The notes under the pieces were generated by a model. It ran no database searches and was not told the DNA's origin. It was given only the letters and a program-made list of their open reading frames with translations. This document shows, one piece after another, positions 6,314 through 7,563 of a stretch of DNA of 7,563 nucleotides. This DNA comes from Bacillota bacterium (GTDB lineage: Bacteria > Bacillota_I > Bacilli_A > RFN20 > CAG-826). Numbering within the stretch: the stretch's first letter is position 1; each line of letters opens with the position of its first letter. The DNA is taken from assembly GCA_026387995.1 (NCBI GenBank), contig JAPLKQ010000191.1, positions 1 through 7,563 of the forward strand, in the 5' to 3' direction. The position numbers and the translations under genes were made by a program.

Positions 6314-6389
6314 GGATGTTTAGCTCAGCTGGGAGAGCATCTGTTTGACGTACAGAAGGTCGTGGGTTCGATCCCCTCAGCATCCACCA
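6314..6389 (+). tRNA. tRNA-Val, anticodon GAC
   Basis: The acceptor GGATGTT (6314-6320) pairs with AGCATCC (6379-6385) with one G-T wobble. The discriminator is A6386 and CCA is encoded at 6387-6389. The anticodon stem TCTGT/ACAGA encloses TTGACGT, giving GAC at 6347-6349 for GTC/GTT codons. The T-stem GTGGG/CCCTC has a T-T mismatch at its second pair. All other features look functional, including the adjacent terminator. Confidence 0.95.
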
Positions 6390-6401
6390 TTAAGAAAAAT
6401 C

Positions 6402-6427
6402 ACTACTCGCGAGAGTAGTTTTTTCTT
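6402..6427 (+). terminator. Rho-independent terminator after tRNA-Val
   Basis: ACTACTC (6402-6408) and GAGTAGT (6413-6419) pair around a GCGA (GNRA) tetraloop, followed by a run of T. Confidence 0.92.
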
Positions 6428-6447
6428 GCTTAAAACGCCAGTTAGCA

Positions 6448-6476
6448 TTGCAAAAGGAGTGGTATTTTCCTATAAT
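6448..6476 (+). promoter_or_regulatory. Sigma-A promoter of tRNA-Gly
   Basis: TTGCAA (6448-6453), a 17-base spacer and a consensus TATAAT (6471-6476). The predicted start, near 6483, is about two bases before the mature tRNA. Confidence 0.9.
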
Positions 6477-6484
6477 CAACTTAC

Positions 6485-6558
6485 GCAGCCGTAGTTCAAT
6501 GGCAGAACTTCAGCTTCCCAAGCTGATCACACGGGTTCGATTCCCGCCGGCTGCTCCA
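6485..6558 (+). tRNA. tRNA-Gly, anticodon CCC
   Basis: The acceptor GCAGCCG (6485-6491) pairs with CGGCTGC (6548-6554), with the U-type discriminator T6555 usual for bacterial tRNA-Gly and CCA encoded at 6556-6558. The anticodon stem TCAGC/GCTGA encloses TTCCCAA, giving CCC at 6517-6519 for GGG codons. The four-base variable loop is typical for Gly. Confidence 0.97.
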
Positions 6559-6570
6559 AAAAGTCGATTC

Positions 6571-6596
6571 GCCACGCCTGTCGTGGCTTTTCTTTT
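6571..6596 (+). terminator. Rho-independent terminator after tRNA-Gly
   Basis: GCCACG (6571-6576) pairs with CGTGGC (6582-6587) around a five-base loop, followed by TTTTCTTTT. Confidence 0.9.
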
Positions 6597-6600
6597 AGTC

Positions 6601-6688
6601 AATATAAGTCATTGTTTCGATTCGGTGATTTTAACCATAATAATCTTTTTTTTATCCGCAATTCACGTCTTGGGTTGACTTTCCCCTT
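6601..6688. other. AT-rich spacer upstream of pgpA
   Basis: Between the tRNA-Gly terminator and the palindrome I see no gene. A TTGACT (6675-6680) resembles a -35 box, but no good -10 lies at the right distance. Confidence 0.5.
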
Positions 6689-6704
6689 GAATTCTTAAGA
6701 ATTC
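6689..6704. repeat. Perfect 16-bp palindrome upstream of the pgpA promoter (candidate operator)
   Basis: GAATTCTTAAGAATTC reads identically on both strands. Its centre is about 48 bases upstream of the predicted start near 6745, a usual position for a dimeric regulator. No T run follows it and there is no loop, so it is not a terminator. A regulatory role is inferred. Confidence 0.5.
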
Positions 6705-6730
6705 GGCTCTTTATTTATAGTCGTTATTTT

Positions 6731-6738
6731 GCTAAAAT
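6731..6738 (+). promoter_or_regulatory. Extended -10 promoter of the pgpA gene
   Basis: TG-C-TAAAAT (TG at 6730-6731, TAAAAT 6733-6738) is an extended -10 element. The -35 position (TTTATT, 6710-6715) is weak. A start near 6745 would give a leader of about 29 bases containing the AAAGGA ribosome site (6761-6766). Confidence 0.6.
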
Positions 6739-6773
6739 ACTTCTACTGGTTCTTTCTACGAAAGGATAGGCAA

Positions 6774-7259
6774 ATGGAAAACTATCGCACGAAGTGCATC
6801 GCCCTCTTAAAAGACCGTGGCGTCACCCTCGATGATATCACCGACTGTGCGCGGTTTTTACAAGCGGAATACCACATCGATCTCAAAAATGAAGACTTAC
6901 TTGAATCCCTGATGTCCGTTCTCGATAAGCGTGAAGTCCAATTCGCCATCATGACCGCGATTGAGCTCGACCGCGAGGCCGAACGCGGGCAAATGATCGA
7001 TAAAGACTTGGAAGCGTTACTCAGGCGTGACGAAGGTTTATACGGCGTCGACGAAGTGAACGCTTATGGCATCTGCAACTTATATGGTTCGATCGCGCTT
7101 ACGAATTTTGGCTTTATCGACAAACGCAAATACGGGATTATCGACAAACTCAACAAAGAAGGCAAGGATGGTAAAATCTGCAATACCTTCCTGGATGACG
7201 TGGTGGGCGCGATTGCCGCCAGCGCGGCAAGCCGTTTCGCACATAAATGGGGGAAATAA
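6774..7259 (+). CDS. pgpA: Phosphatidylglycerophosphatase A family protein (YutG/LtrC branch)
   Basis: The 161-residue protein has family hallmarks of PF04608: KREVQFAI (52-59), DEGLYGVDE (86-94), NLYGSIALTNFGFIDK (102-117), GIIDKLN (121-127) and a C-terminal TFLDDVVGAIAAS (138-150) with the acidic pair D141-D142. PgpA removes phosphate from phosphatidylglycerol phosphate to make phosphatidylglycerol. The YutG/LtrC branch common in Firmicutes is smaller and less hydrophobic than E. coli PgpA, and its substrate is less certain, so the activity is inferred from family. I choose ATG 6774 because AAAGGA lies seven bases before it and the promoter excludes the longer TTG start at 6729. The next gene begins three bases after the stop, so the two are probably one operon. 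Confidence 0.8.
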   Translation: MENYRTKCIALLKDRGVTLDDITDCARFLQAEYHIDLKNEDLLESLMSVLDKREVQFAIMTAIELDREAERGQMIDKDLEALLRRDEGLYGVDEVNAYGICNLYGSIALTNFGFIDKRKYGIIDKLNKEGKDGKICNTFLDDVVGAIAASAASRFAHKWGK

Positions 7260-7261
7260 AC

Positions 7262-7563
7262 ATGATACTAGCTGACTTTTTCGGACATCCATTCGCTTTC
7301 TGGCTGGATTTTGGCATTTCTTTCCTGATCATCATCGCCATCATCATTCTTGTGGTGGTTGGCGGAAAAAATAAAGGCGTGGTCGTTCTTTTCGTCGTCG
7401 GCGCTTTAGGCTTTTTTGCCTCTTACTTATTCCTCCAAGGCTTACTCACGACCGTTTTGATCGGCGTTCTCCTTTTCGTCGGCATGGCCTATTATTTAGT
7501 CATCACGTTTACCGATTGGCGCCCGAATCTTCATCACCACGGCAAAGGAAAAGCCGGAAAGAA
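7262..7563 (+). CDS. N-terminal part of a small membrane protein, cut by the window end
   Basis: A reading frame starts at ATG 7262, with GGGGG (7249-7253) about eight bases upstream and two bases after the pgpA stop codon. It stays open for 100 codons to the window edge. It encodes three likely membrane helices (about residues 17-33, 38-57 and 60-80), with a Gly-Gly-Lys-Asn-Lys turn (34-38), then a basic tail ending WRPNLHHHGKGKAGK. I do not recognise it with confidence. Three short N-terminal helices followed by a basic linker resemble the layout of the CdaA diadenylate cyclase N-terminus, but its diagnostic QPE-[IL]-RRALE segment is not present and the catalytic DGA/RHR motifs would lie outside the window. 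It could equally be an unrelated small membrane protein. Confidence 0.7.
   Translation, partial: MILADFFGHPFAFWLDFGISFLIIIAIIILVVVGGKNKGVVVLFVVGALGFFASYLFLQGLLTTVLIGVLLFVGMAYYLVITFTDWRPNLHHHGKGKAGK

Noticed and set aside
6448..6678. Frame of 76 codons across tRNA-Gly
   Set aside because: It includes the tRNA-Gly promoter, gene and terminator, so it is not a coding sequence.
1..7563. CRISPR arrays, insertion sequences or tandem repeats
   Set aside because: No regularly spaced repeats, transposase motifs or terminal inverted repeats were seen on either strand.

Overview
The window looks like a chromosomal stretch from a low-to-moderate GC bacterium of the Firmicutes/Bacilli or Tenericutes type. 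The reasons are strong AGGAGG-like ribosome binding sites, sigma-A promoters close to TTGACA-N17-TATAAT, rho-independent terminators after most units, tRNA genes that encode their CCA ends, a YutG-type PgpA protein and a YheI/YheH-like heterodimeric ABC exporter. TGA is used as a stop (2411-2413 and, on the minus strand, 4262-4260), which argues against the Mycoplasma/Spiroplasma code. No genus can be assigned from this sequence alone.

Layout: (1) 1-116, the tail of an upstream gene whose last residues resemble purine nucleoside phosphorylase, with its terminator. (2) 216-556, two independently promoted and terminated tRNA genes, Arg(CCG) and Leu(CAA). (3) 559-2458, an AT-rich two-gene cassette. 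It holds an AbiEi-type antitoxin and an AbiEii-type nucleotidyltransferase toxin fused at its C-terminus to a complete-looking GNAT acetyltransferase domain, with its own promoter, inverted repeats and terminator. (4) 2480-6020 on the minus strand, two translationally coupled half-transporters of a type IV (B-family) ABC exporter. Their degenerate and intact ATP-site motifs are complementary, as expected of an obligate heterodimer. (5) 6171-6596, three more tRNA genes, Thr(CGT), Val(GAC) and Gly(CCC). (6) 6689-7563, a promoter region with a perfect 16-bp palindrome, a PgpA-family gene and the start of a small membrane protein gene cut by the window end.

The most unusual item is the toxin-acetyltransferase fusion. 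AbiEii relatives such as the mycobacterial MenT enzymes act on tRNA acceptor ends, and several GNAT toxins (AtaT/TacT) acetylate aminoacyl-tRNA. One polypeptide carrying both folds, located between two tRNA clusters, therefore suggests a dual tRNA-modifying toxin or a self-modifying toxin. That function is inference. The domain architecture is read directly from the sequence. Everything outside the cassette looks like ordinary housekeeping or transport content.
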